Source: Lepiota brunneoincarnata (Eukaryota > Basidiomycota > Agaricomycetes > Agaricales > Agaricaceae). From it: a stretch of DNA of 64,000 nucleotides. Location of the stretch: assembly GCA_023014365.1 (NCBI GenBank), contig JAEBUN010000025.1, forward strand, positions 372,001 through 436,000, in the 5' to 3' direction. The position numbers and the translations under genes were made by a program. Positions 1-12,217 of the stretch are shown piece by piece; the stretch's first letter is position 1; every line of letters begins with the position of its first letter. The notes under the pieces were generated by a model. That model saw only the letters and a list, made by a program, of their open reading frames with translations. It made no database searches and was not told the DNA's origin.

Positions 1-758
1 AAAGAAAGATAAGCTCATGCCATTTAAACTTGGGTAGGGATCTAGAGGTGCTGAATGGATAGGCTAGCGTCTACGGGGGGCATGCGTACCCATATGCCAA
101 GTACTTACTTACACTGTGGTATGTGCCTTGGAACCGAGTGATATTCACTGCAACCCCTGTTTCTAGACCATTATCCCGGCGTTATCTATTTGATCACAAG
201 CCCATAGGAGGATGGAGAAAAGCTCAAAGTACAAGGGCTCCTAGCCAGCAGAGCCCCAGCGCTCGAGGGCAAGCAGGCCCAAGACCAAACAAACAAAGCA
301 ACAGTCTAGCCGTATTTGTTTGTCCTGGCTGCCTTCCGGGGCCAACGAACCACAAGCTACAGTGAGGTGGAGCGCCTGGCTTAAAGGAGTCAAAAAGTCC
401 GGTTCGGCAGTACTGTACAACATGCAACATCTGCCGTGCTAGGACTCATGGCCAAAAATGACTTGGCCCTGCATTCAATGCGGCTCGTCCCCGAGCTTGA
501 CCTCCTAATACCTGGTATGTGGAGTTCGCCAGTTATTTTCCGGACATTGTCTAGCGAGAGGAAGGGAAAGGATTCAAAGGGCTAAGTGTATATTTGGAAT
601 TGGTTTTTGTCATAACAGGCCATAACATTTCACCTATTAATGCCAACATTTCACCCGTCAAGCTGACATACGCTTATGGCTTCTTTTAAGTGCCTATAAA
701 GGTGCAGCTGCCGGACGTCGAATCAACCACCCCCACACCCTAGCACCATAGCTATAAC
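1..758 (+). promoter_or_regulatory. Upstream region of the EF-hand gene with TATA box
   Basis: No gene is supported in this stretch. A TATAAA box lies at 695-700, about 60 bases before the start codon at 759, in the usual place for a fungal core promoter. The short motif AACATTTCACC occurs twice between about 625 and 657. Reading frames here on both strands are short and show no family features. Confidence 0.45.
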
Positions 759-3700
759 ATGTCTGGGACAAGCAGCTCCAGCGATCTGGAGTCGGCACAT
801 CGTTCTGCCTTCGGCAGCGATGCAGCCGCAGGATCTGGTCGTTTTGAAAAATCACTAGACAAGCTAGGTAATCTCAAAATGATCAAGTGGGGAAGACTAA
901 ACTGACTTGGTGACATCTGTAGAGAGCATGAGGGAAAGCACTAGTACCGGAAACATGGCCTATCTCAGGCAGTTCTATGATGCCAACAAAACAACGATCG
1001 CGTTAGCATGTACCTCAATCACCTCAATGGAACCTGCAAAACTCGATCAAGCCATCTCCGATTTCTCTCACACAGCCAAAGTAGTAATGCAAGGCCTGGA
1101 TAGTCTCGCGAAGGTTCATCCCTTCGTCGCAGGTGTGTGCCGATTCCGTCAAGTCCTCTCTTGACTCTGCCCCGAAGTCCGGGATTGCTAAATTATACTC
1201 AGTCGCTGTCGTCGCATTCAAACTTGTCATCAGTCTTGATCTGACCCGCCGCGAGAATAACCAAAAGGTCATGGCTCTCCGTTTGCAGATGCAGGACATG
1301 GTGTGCACTCTTTTCCAGTGAGTGTTTTAGCTTCTCCCTACTGAGAACCCCCCTCCTCAAGCAAACAGGCTCCGTGACATAGAGGACCCAGAGACGGTCG
1401 GACCTGATAATGTCAAGATCAAAGATCGATTGCAACCCCTCATCCAGAAGATAGCCACGGACATTCGCGAATGCGGTTCAGCTTGCGACGTCTATCTCAG
1501 GAAGAGCTTCCTCGGTGAGCGCCTCGCAATGAATTTTCATTCCCAACGAGACAGTAACTCAATGCTAGCGCAGCTCGTACTTTCAAATCCAAGATCTATG
1601 AGGGCAAGCTGGCCGCATTTGCGGCAACGTTTTTGAAGGACCGCGATGCGCTCAACGACGCCCTTACCGTACACATGGCACGTGCGATAGACGCAGCGAA
1701 CCAAAAACTCGACAAGCAGGACGCCACACTTCAATCAATCGAGGGGAAGCTTGACACGCTGAACAAAATTTTCAACGGACTGAACACACAACAGGAGAAG
1801 GACCTCGAGAAATTTATTGATGACAACGGAGGGCCAAAAATATTCGTGGATGACGACAAACTAATAAAGGCCCTTGTTGAAAGGTCTGGACAATCGCTTT
1901 CGGATTTCTCAAATGAAGACGGTGGGGGGTCCGGAGGTGATCTTGGTACTGTGCGCAGTATTCTGGCAAAGGAACTTGCCGAGGACCTCGATACGTTGAT
2001 CCAGAAGAACATGGCAGTATTCTCGGGCAAGCTTGACCTCCAGAGTCGCCAACTGGGAAAGATTGAGATGCAAGGTGATTATATCATTGCAACGCTTATG
2101 TCTGGCGCACACAGGAAAATCAAGGACCAGGTGAGATGGGCCCTGCTTGTCGTTTCGTTGGATTAGAGAGCCAAAGTTGATGCGATGCTAGGACTTGCAA
2201 AACCTCTGGCATGAAATGGTGCGGGTTTACTGTTTTCCATGTGAGGGAGGGGGTGAGGCTGATTTTTCACAACCACTTCAAGGGATGGAAAGGGAGCGTG
2301 AAAGCGCGGCACTTTGTCCTATCTCTGCGCGACTATTACACCGACCAATTCAATGCCGCGACACCATTGATGTCCAGCTATATGATTGAACAGGCCACCA
2401 CCTGGCAGCCGATCTTAGCTGAATCCCCAGCCACAGTGTCTGAATTTAGTCGCATGGAAATTGAATTAACGGTTCCCATCTCCAATGATCGGTGGGCACT
2501 TCAGTACATTGACCCCAGGAACCTGCGGAACATCATTGAAGCCACGGACGTCGATGGAACAGGGTTCATCACCATCAAGGAAGCAAACATATTCGCTATG
2601 GAGCGGCCGAGCAATTGGACGTGAGTGCTCCACCATTTGGCACCTTGTTATACACTCAGGGAATTTCGGATTTCTATAGTCTCCTTGAGTGGTTGGCCTT
2701 TTGGGCGGAAGGTATATTCGGAGGCTGATCCACAATCGTCTCTGTGAGCTCTCTCTGCTAACGCAATTCAACTTAGGCTGGCAAACAACCCTACCCATCT
2801 ACCAGAACCGGATCTACTTCATTATTCAAGAGATGCACCGGAAATTGGATTTTGTTCTTCCATGTAATCGCCACCTTGCGCAGCGATATCTTACAAGAGC
2901 CGTTTTCTCCTCAATAGAGCAACTACTCCGATCGACCAAGCACCCAGAGTCAACAAGCAGTGCTACCAATTCCGATCTCATGCGATTAACCAAGGAGTAC
3001 GTGGACGTGGAGGAGAATCGACTAAAACATGCTCTCGAGACTATCAAGTATGCCATCGACAACTCTGCGACGGTTTCCCTGGTCACGGGACACGGGAGGA
3101 TAGAGCGGGTGCGTCATGTGACCGAGCCTCACGTCTTTGAACCCATCGATGCTGATGTTAATGTAGTTCATACATCCTCTGCTGTTCCTGGTCCTCAAAC
3201 GTCACCTGCAAGTCTTCGCATATGCGACGAAACATGTGGTCTCCGCGGACGAGTTCCCTGCACTGGGGAAATCCCTGGACTTTGTTTTCGAGCTAGTATT
3301 CCAGCGTATTGCGGATCTTCAAGGTATGTGATCCCGAGGACTACCCGTAAAACACCTCAGATAACAGCGGGCCCCTTGCAGCAATTTCTCGACACGTCCA
3401 ACGGGATACAATTACCTATCTCAACAGCTTCGCATTCGGCATGGTGCGCCTGGCCCCACTCAGAAAAGAACTTCCTCAGCTAACACCTACTCAGCTCTCC
3501 CTACTATCATCACATGGCGACTCAAAGGACAAAAGAGACATCGAAGGGTCTACTCTCCTCTCACAGCCCACCCCCTACGAGGAATATTGGGCGGAGTTTG
3601 AAAACGACCACCTTCCCATATTCACAGCAGATTCATCCCTGGATACTTTCCACTTCGAATGGCCGAACCAAGTCGTAGCGCCCCCACCGGATCAACTTTC

Positions 3701-5417
3701 ATTTGACGAACAAAAACCAGACGGCTTTTGGGCAGGCTATGTAACTCGTACTCGGGATTATAGCCCTATAGGGCTCTACCAATTCCGCTTCACGTATCTC
3801 CCCGTTTCCAGTGGTTCGAATAACGGGTGTATCCTCGAAGAAGGTGAAATAACGGGTGAAGGAGTTGCCTCGAACGCTATGATCACTGTCAAAGGTCGAT
3901 ATCGCGTCAACCCGAACGGCAAAAGAGAGATAGATCTCGTTAGGAGGTATTCGGATGTCGAAGGTGCCCCAGCCGTTCGATTGATAGGTACCTTTAATCC
4001 CTCCGCACAGACGCTCTCTGGCATCAGTACGCTTCACGACAACGTCGCAGAGGTGAAGGAGGGAATTGCATGGTTCGTGAAGCCGCAAAGTGCAAATGAC
4101 GATTTTGTATTCTTGTTCCGGAGGACACCTGCGGAGGTGTACAGGTACCGTTACAACCCAAGTTCGTTGGAATTCAAGAAAAACCCCGCTCGGGCTCGGT
4201 GGTCCTTTCTTAGACAGGCTGTCTTGTTCTACGTCCGTCAGAGAATGGGCTCGCGGAAAAATATCAGGTTCTTGGGCAGAGAACGAAGGGAGTTCATGGA
4301 CCTGTGGGAAAGGAAACAACTTACCAATGCAAGATTCGCTCTCAACAAGCCCCTCACTTTTCGGGAAAGAAAGCGAGTGCGTGATATGGAGTTGGATCTA
4401 TCGCCGATACCCCAATACCTGTATCGCAAGCTTGTAGCCTGGCGTCGAGAACGCACTCCATACCATTTGTATGCTCACAAAGCTTTATCCTACCGCACAC
4501 CTGCTGACATCGAGAAACATGATACAGCGGCCCTAGTTGCGACAACTGCAAACGGAAGCTCTTATACGACAGATACATCTGCGTCGTTTGCACCCCAGGC
4601 CTTGCTTTCACCGTGGGCACATGTCTGGCCTGCGTCGACGCAACCTTTGACCTACCTCGCCTCAACACGAAACACCTGACCTCGCACACACTTATCAAAT
4701 CAGGTTCGTACCTCCTCCCCCATTACAAAGCGCAAGTGTTCGCCAGGGCCAAGGACCTATCTGTCCACCTCAAGGAAATCGCTCGACAGTCACTGGAAGA
4801 AGAGGACGAGAAGGATGAAGACGAGACGGTGAAACCTATACCACGCCCCGCCGGATTCAATGGTGGTGATAGTCAAGCCATTCGAACGATTGATGAATTA
4901 AAATGTGAAGCCTGTAGTAAAAGTGTTTTTCTTCCCTTCTGGGCATGCCTGACGTGCAGTGAGTAGTTTCATGCTATAACTTTTGTTTTTCTTTGATCCC
5001 GTTGACCAAGGACCATTAGACGCCCGAATCCTGCTCTGTAACAATTGCCGCGGGAGATCAACTTCACGATGGAGGGAAACCCATACAACGTCCCATCACC
5101 TTCTTCGAATCCACAACACGATTCCAGAGAGCAGCACGGTGGAAAAAATCGACCCGACCATCGGCAGGATCAACGCACTTGAGGGCGCGGTCAAAGATCG
5201 TTTACAGTTGACGGACGTTGCGATTAAACACCAGGCTATGGAGTCTTCGAAGCGTCTTGCTGCTATGGATGATCGTATATCGAAGCTGGAGCAAAGGAAT
5301 GAGGAGCACGGGGAGTTACTGAGACGGATTCTATGTCTGTTGGAGGGGTTTGGTACAGGCACTTCCTTGTCTGCGGCATCTGAGAACGGAAGGCCAGAGG
5401 AACAGTTGAGGAACTGA
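759..5417 (+). CDS. EF-hand protein with C-terminal zinc-binding cysteine clusters, 13 exons
   Basis: Exons 759-867, 923-1132, 1203-1317, 1369-1514, 1574-2130, 2192-2218, 2283-2620, 2680-2711, 2777-3108, 3167-3323, 3382-4468, 4537-4958 and 5011-5417 join through GT-AG introns of 51-70 bases into one 1312-residue frame. The length divides by three with no stop, which supports the model. Residues 477-488 form a canonical EF-hand loop (D-V-D-G-T-G-F-I-T-I-K-E), so calcium binding is likely. The segment after it reads as a conserved tryptophan-rich block (LLEWLAFWAEGW) seen in related basidiomycete proteins. Near the C terminus are two clusters of CxxC pairs (exon 12, and exons 12-13), suggesting ZZ/B-box-like zinc sites. 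The last 70 residues are a predicted coiled coil. The N-terminal 300 residues are helical and unassigned. Function is unknown; a signalling scaffold is only a guess. Confidence 0.85.
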
Positions 5418-6878
5418 GCCAGCAGGTGCAAACGTTGTAATAGTACACCAAGCGATCGGGAACACGGCTTTTATCCCTCTTCACCGGCCTGAGGAATCCT
5501 GGGGGGGAGAGAAGCAAGCCAACTTTAGTTCTCTGATAACTGAGTGACTGAAACACCGCCCCCCAACCTTTTGATAACTTCGTTTCCCATGTTCTGATAA
5601 TCCCACTTGGGTAACATAACTGCCCTCTTTGAGTGACCGAGGTCTGCGGAACAGTTGAAGAAGGACTACTGAGCCAGGTCAAAATCCGGCTACACACGCC
5701 CAGAGAAGTTGGAACCCAGTTGAGGACATCCCCCCGACTTCCGGTCCGGCCAACAAAAATAAAATTTGTGTACTTAATGGGACCGGAACAATCCCTTATC
5801 ACCCGAACTTTTTGGACCTACAAAACGTCATGGGATCAGATCAGAAAAGCCCACCCCAACTCCAGTCATAGCGCTTGTCAGCGTTGTAACGAGTTGACCC
5901 CCCCCACAGGTTTACCTTCCCCTCAGAACGCGGGGCAGAGAAGCACCGGGCACACACACCAAAAAAACACCATCCGATCAATCAGCATACATGCACGCAC
6001 AATAAATATTAATAAAAAATCCCTCATACATACACATGGCTGCTCGCCGCGAATTGCGGATCCAAGCACGATCTACTACTACTACTACTACTGCTACTTA
6101 CTACTTAGGAGTAAACACGCCCCCAAGTTCCGGTCCGAGTTATCACGATAACCGAGAACCCCGATCTTGAGCCTGATAGAAGGGAGAGAGAGAGGGGGGG
6201 GGGGGGGTGGGCGGCAAAAATAATATTTGCGAACAAAGCCCACTCAAACGGAGTATATCACATACATCATGATCCTAGAGGCAATAACCGTGTCATTAGC
6301 CAGATCTTATCAATTGTCCACTCGCAAGAAGAGAAAAAAAAGTGGGTATGATAGAATACTGGGCTTTGAAGTAAAACGCGGCACAAGAAAAATAAGGAGG
6401 TGTTGGATGAAGTGGAACCGGGGAGGGTGGGAAGGGGGGGTGGGGGGTGAAAGGAAACAAGAATACGTAGATACTTATCTGACAAACTGAGGGGGTGTTG
6501 ATAAACGAGCAAGTCCACACACAAAGAGTAAAAAAACCAAGTCCATCGGAGGGAGAGAGACGCCCAACTGACGCCATGCCCTATAACCACGCCCCATACC
6601 ACGCCTGATCCAGCCGCATCAAGCGTGCGGTAAAGGGAAGTACCGAGCCGACACCTTAACTCTAATCACTCGTAAGGGAATCGAATGGTTTTGCCCCTAT
6701 CGAAGGTGGCTGGGGCTGGGCTTGGGCGTCCGGGCCGGGGAAGAGGGGTGTGTGTGTGGGGAAGATGGGTGTGTGGGGAGTGGGGTTGGGGGGGGAAAGG
6801 AGATCTTGAAGTTTGAATAACGGGCTACGACGGTGTTGGTACGCGGCGCTCCCATGCGTTGGGCCTACAAGAGCGAGA

Positions 6879-6897
6879 GTGTGTGTGTGTGTGTGTG
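6879..6897. repeat. (GT)n microsatellite
   Basis: A perfect alternating GT run in the intergenic region, next to GA-rich sequence. Confidence 0.8.
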
Positions 6898-7009
6898 CGA
6901 AAGAGAGGGGCGTAGAGAGAGAGACAAGTGAATGAGTGAAAGAGCAGAAACCGCTGGAGAACTCAATTCAGTTTCCAACCCCTCAATATTCAACTCATAC
7001 TCACCTGGG

Positions 7010-7035
7010 GGGGGGGGGGGGGGGGGGGGTGGGGG
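7010..7035. repeat. Long poly-G tract
   Basis: An almost uninterrupted run of G just past the stop codon of the minus-strand gene ending at 7039. Its length may be unreliable in the assembly. Confidence 0.75.
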
Positions 7036-7038
7036 CAC

Positions 7039-7700
7039 TCAATGCTCCATCCCAGAACACTTCTCCGCTTTATACGCCGTCCAACCTTGTAAAAACAAAA
7101 AAACAAATCATCATCACCCTCCACACTCTCCAAAAAAAAAAAAAAATACCCACCTCGATTCCCCAAATACTTATCCATCGCCCAAAACGCACACTTCCGA
7201 ATCTCCCTCTCAAGCAACCACACATCATCACACTGCAACACCCCACAATCATGCAATGAAAAAATCGCATCCAAAAACCACGTCCGCGAACTAAACTCAG
7301 CCACGAGCTTGTGTTGGTCCTTCGCGATACTCGGTATCGCCACCGTCTTAAAGATCGACAACAAACCGTCCTGGCTCACAATTTCCTCATAACACCCCAG
7401 AAAAGTTACCTCCGCAAGCTGCACGACCGCAACGAGTAAAGGCCACGAGACGACATCCCTCGTCTCGACTTCAAGCCGCCACTCGTTGGTCTTTGAGTCG
7501 CTGACGACGTGGAAGATGGTGCCCGATGATCCGATGGTGGTGTGTTTGGGGTCTGGGACAAAGAAACCCCAGTCCCAGAGCGCAGGGTCACCGCGATAGG
7601 TGAGGACAGCATAGAGCTTGCCATCCTCGAGCTCGTTGTTGGGGAGCTCCGTGGGCTGGTTAGGGGAACGGTCTGGCAGGGAGAGTTCGCCCATGTGCAT
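7039..7700 (-). CDS. Conserved basidiomycete protein of unknown function, 197 aa
   Basis: Two exons (7154-7700 and 7039-7085, minus strand) flank one intron, 7086-7153, with donor GTGGGT and acceptor TACAAG. They give a 197-residue frame from the ATG at 7700. I recognise the pattern as a small soluble family common in Agaricomycetes: an N-terminal LYAVLTYRG-like strand, a GSSGTIFHV segment, and a C-terminal WFLDAIFSLHDCGVLQCDDVWLLEREIR block. I know no assigned function. There is no signal peptide or membrane segment. The start lies 39 bases after the stop of the upstream gene on the same strand, so its promoter must overlap that gene's 3' end. Without the intron the frame runs into the poly-G tract, so splicing is the better reading. 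Confidence 0.75.
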
Positions 7701-7739
7701 GTGAGAGAGTAAAGTATATTATTAAGGAAAAAATTCTAA

Positions 7740-10700
7740 TTACAGCAAGCGCTCCTTTACACTCACACACCTGATCCAGATCTCTCCCGGTCGGCTGTCA
7801 TCCAATCAGAAAATTACCTATAAAATAAATTTCATTTCACTCTCACCTCTTCTCCCTCAGTATCCTGAACACCTTCCGATTCTCCGCCTGCGTCTGCGTC
7901 ACAAGCCCTGCCCTCACTCGTTGCGGAAACACTCCAGGCCCACATCGCTCCTGTAAATCCGCCAACGACTCATTCGTCCCCTCAGTCTCAACCACAACAG
8001 TCCCATACCACCCCTGATCAACAAACAATCCGTCTGTACCCGGAATCGGTACCCTTCGCACCCTGTCGTTATTCCGAGGTCGAATCACAAACGATGATCG
8101 ATGCACCCATCGCACCACGTTGTGGTACGCTCCCTGTGGTCTAAATAGCATCTTTTACGTAAAAACCCCGTATTGATAATGAAAAGACGTAATACTCACG
8201 TCTCTGTCCGCACTCGATCCTGCAACAATTGCAAATTCGCTGCAATCTCCTCTCCCCACATACTAATATCCATATGCACAACAGGATTACTATTCGTAGA
8301 CCCCGTACGAATCACCCGATGAAAGTACGAAGGTGAGAACGCCAGCGCAGGCATATACTTGGGCAACTCTCCAATCGGGGAATATGTGTAATCCAAATCC
8401 TGCAGTGTGTCAAAAGGGGAACAACAAAAAGAAAAAACACAACAAAACTCACAATCAAATAACTCCCATCCCACACCAATCTCCCCACATTCCCCTCATC
8501 ACCAACGGCAATATCCCATATCACATCCCCCATCCTCAACAACCCCGTCACACCCGCCCGTTTACACTCCGCCTCACACTCCAACACACTCTTATCCGAT
8601 AACCAGTCTCCTTCGGGTGAAGGCACAAACACCCGTAGCAGCGGCGCACGGCGCATCCGGAACAACGGCGATTTAAATGTAATCCCCTGTGGTTGTTGTG
8701 GTTGGTGTTGCTGCTGCTGCTGCTGTTGTTGTTGGGAAGGGTGATTTTGCGAGTGCGAATGCGAAAACGATGACGTGGGTGACGGTGCACGACTCGACGC
8801 TTGAGACATAGCAGTAGCTGGCTGAGGCGAACGAACCATCTTGCCCGCATTCTTGCGCCAATTCGCATTATACACCGCTAGCTCCTTCTCTGCCTGCGCC
8901 CTCAATCTCAGCACAACCCTCGTATACGCCCTCGCAGACGCCGTCAACGCGCGTACAGTTTCCAATATCGCCGGATCGCGATGGTTCGGATGAATTGATA
9001 GCGATTGAACATACATATTGGCATTCCGCGCATATTCATGCGTAGGCGTCGACACACCCCTCATGTAATCACTTAAATCCTGCCCCCCCCCCATCGACCA
9101 TCAACTTTTCACGCCTACAACAGAACTAGAGGCGAAACTCACCTGAAGTGACAAAGACAACGGCTCCGGATCTTCCCATCCCCACCTTGTATACCCCACC
9201 GTTCTCAAAAACCTCTCCAAAATCTGCTCCCTCGCCTCTCTCTTCTGCACCATCACGATCCTAATCGTCCTTGACACGCTCGCAAGCGTACACCAATCAT
9301 AAAACGTAAGATACTCGAGCAGCATCTTCAACAACTCCGAATGCGCCACGAAATCCGTGAGTGTTACCAACCACGGTTTGCTGGGGACCACTTCTTCTTT
9401 TTCTTCTTCAGCAGCAGGGGGTGATTGTTGCTCATGAGATGACGTCGTCGGCTCTTCTTTCCCTGTCTTGTCGGATGTAGGGGGAACATACGATGATGCT
9501 TCCTTATCCTCACTCGGCCGCCGCGCCTCCACCTCCTCTAAAGTCGACACAGCCACAGACGCTTTACTTTCCTTTGTCCGATGCTTCTTCCTCGTCTTCG
9601 TCTTCGCGTCAATCTTGTTGGCATTGCTACTGCTGACAACCTTGACTCCATCCGGCTTCGCAAACGGGTCCACATTATCAAAAAACGGCGATCTAGGTGC
9701 ACTCCCATCCCCACCACCAGAACTCGAATCCAGATCGAGCTTCCCATTCGCATGCGATATCGTCTTTGTCGTGGTCATCGTCGTCGTCGTCGGTGTAGTT
9801 GTCGCGTTGCCAAGTGGTAACATGGGCGTAATCGGCCGACTATTGCTACCACTCCCAGGATGAATTTTCCCATTCGGTAACGCCGTCGTTGCCGGTGTTG
9901 TTGTTATTGCAGGTGCTGATGCTGCGGCACCGGTTACGGTTACGGAAATAGAGCTGGTGTCGGGTATAGTCAAGCCTTGTGGTTTCGTGGAAAACTGTTA
10001 GCTTCCAAAAAAAAAAAAGAACAGATGGAGTGTGAACTTTTGTTGTTCAGACTTACCACTGGCGGTAGCGAATCCGGTTGTTAAATGCTCCTGAGAAGGA
10101 GAGAAAGACATGTCGGGATTGTAGACCGAATCGACTGCTTCAGTTGGTATTGACTGTGCTGGGGTTCGTATTCGTGGAGGGGGAGGTGTATGTGTTTGTA
10201 GACGGTTGTGCGGATGCGCGGCAGCAGCGGGAGCAAGTGTTGTTGATGGTGAAGACGAGGGGGGAGTGGCAGTGGCACTGGAGATAGCAAGAGGAGGAGC
10301 AGGAGGAGCAGAAGTAAAAGTATTAGTAGTGTTAGATCCGTTAAGACCAGTCGACGTGGCCAGCACACGAGGCGGAGAGGTCTTTCGCTGTCGTTGTTGA
10401 TCTAATAATACCGTCATAATAAAAAAAACATTTCAGGGACGAGGTGAATGAGCGCGAGAAAGCATCACGGCATATGGGATGAAGGCACACGTACTGGGAT
10501 TGAATGGTTGTTGTCTTTGGGAGGGAGGGGGAGGGAGCCGGGAGTATTCTATTGGGGGTGGTGGTGATAGGATGTTAGCCTGTTGGGGATGTTGGTATTG
10601 CTGCATCATGGCAGGATGGGTATCGGGGATATGGGATACAGGCCTAAGGACGGTATGATGGTTAGGAATTGGTGCGCCCATTGTCGCGAAGATGAGCGGT

Positions 10701-12217
10701 TTGTTGGTCGTCATCGTCATCCCAGGAGGAGGTGGTGGGGAGTTGGTAGGCGCCGTACTCGGGCGCGCGGCTGTAGCGGTATAATTGCGTCGTACTAGGG
10801 TATTATGTGGGTGCTGCTGTCGCTGCTGCAGGGGAGGAGTACCTCGACGTGACGGTAGGTGGTTTCGAGGCACCAGGGGGAGCGCTTTCTGCCTCGTTGA
10901 TGGTGTCTGTTGTTTTTGTGGTGCTGCGGGCACGGGTATGGGTACGGGTACGGGAATAGGCATGGGCGTAGTCGGAGGGGGTGGTTGTGGTGGTAATGGG
11001 GCGAACCGTTTCTCATTGGGTGGTGATGATACTGATGATGATGATGGTGCGGGTGGTGATCGGAGGGAAACACGGAAATCTTTAAGGGTTGACGGGAACA
11101 AGTCGTGATGTTGTTGTTGTCGGGCGGTGCTAATATGGACTCCCATATTGTTGTTGTTACCGGGTAATCTACTTCTGTTCTTCTGGTCGGGTGGGGGAAG
11201 GGGGGAGGAGGAGGAGGAAATGGGCGGTGGACTAGAAGGAGACTTAAGAGTGGAGAGATAAATAAATGAATGAATCAGAACGTGTGATGTCATGTTGCAC
11301 GAGTTTGTAACACTATACTCACCGAGATTGAAGCATTTCGGGGTTGCTGTCCTGTTGGCTTTGAGTTGAGGACGGGATCTGGAAGGGTATTGTAAAGCAG
11401 AGCGTCGCTGAATTCCTATTGGAACGTTAGATGGGGCTGCGACGCGCATCATGAGAGAGGGGGGGGAGGGGGGGAAAGCAAAAAGGTAAACCGCAAACAG
11501 GCCAGGTCCACCCATCCCCCCACGTTTACGAGACAGAAAGGTAGGAGGTTGGTTCGCTCCGGAGAGCTTAATAGTCACGGGAAGGGGGGGGGGCGAAGAA
11601 GATTGCGAATCTCGTCACGGATGAGAGGATTAACCTCTTGGCGACAAAGAACGCTCAAGCTCCCCCCCTCAAGAGGGCGATGTGCGCCTAGGAGTGGAGG
11701 TAGGGAGGCGGGGAAATGAAAGAGGGTCGATCGATGGCAAACTCACCTGGTACAATGCTATCTCTGGAGGAAGGTCGATCAACGGAGACTGACGACCTTG
11801 AACATCAAAGTCGAGATTCAGTTGGGGCGGCGCTGAGGGTGTTGATTGGGCCTGGAATGAACTCCTGTGCGTAGATGGGAGGGGCTTTGTTGCGGGTTGT
11901 GGAGCGCGGACAGAGGAGGACCGCCTGAACGGATCACTGGAAGGGAGAGGCTTATCTTGAGGTAGAGCCTGTTGGGCAGGGAGCGGATGGCGGGTCGAGA
12001 AGTCGTAGGAGAATGCACTCGGGGGTGGATTCGGATTCGTCGTCCGTCGGCGCTCTGGCGAAGGCGGCTGTGGCAGATGGGTGCGAGAGCCGGTGAACGA
12101 GGCACTGTCCCTTCGGACAGGAGAGAGGGACATGGGACCAGAGACGATGCGTTGAGCGATGGGCGCGTCGTTGGGTGGGCCATTGCTTTTCGACTTTTTG
12201 CGAAGGAAGCCAGCCAT
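7740..12217 (-). CDS. Large conserved fungal protein with F-box-like segment, about 1221 aa
   Basis: Working model, minus strand: exons 11747-12217, 11333-11415 extended to 11323, 10495-11242, 10057-10401, 9143-9975, 8453-9079, 8200-8399, 7847-8140 and 7740-7794. All boundaries are GT-AG and the total is 1221 residues with no stop. The start (MAGFLRKK) follows the pattern I expect for this Agaricomycete family. The first 750 residues are disordered and rich in Pro, Ser, Thr and Gln. Around residues 758-793 there is an F-box-like helix set (LLEYLTFYDWCTLASVSR). The C-terminal third (DYMRGV..., PLLRVFVPSPEGDWLSD, VGRLVWDGSYLI, TPQGAYHNVVRWVHRS, GWYGTVVVE) is the conserved core. A polyglutamine run lies near 8705-8732. 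The first intron (11416-11746, 331 bases) is unusually long and may hide a further exon, so the N-terminal half is less certain. No function is assigned. Confidence 0.75.
8700..8735 (-). repeat. Polyglutamine-coding trinucleotide run
   Basis: CAG/CAA repeats read on the minus strand encode about nine consecutive glutamines inside exon 6 of the gene at 7740-12217. This is a likely site of length variation between strains. Confidence 0.7.

Larger units (their letters stand above)
5418..7038. other. Intergenic region with low-complexity tracts
   Basis: This 1.6-kb stretch between convergent genes shows no supportable gene. It holds a (CTA)n-like run near 6070-6110, a long G tract near 6193-6207, G-rich runs near 6420-6450 and 6720-6800, and a (GT)n run near 6879-6897. 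Both flanking genes end towards this region, so it contains their 3' untranslated sequence. Confidence 0.5.

Noticed and set aside
6266..6602. Phe/Pro-rich minus-strand frames in the 5.4-7.0 kb region
   Set aside because: They arise from G-rich low-complexity DNA; no conserved pattern.
9468..9863. 131-codon plus-strand frame opposite the 7740-12217 gene
   Set aside because: Antisense shadow of a spliced exon with clear coding sense on the minus strand.
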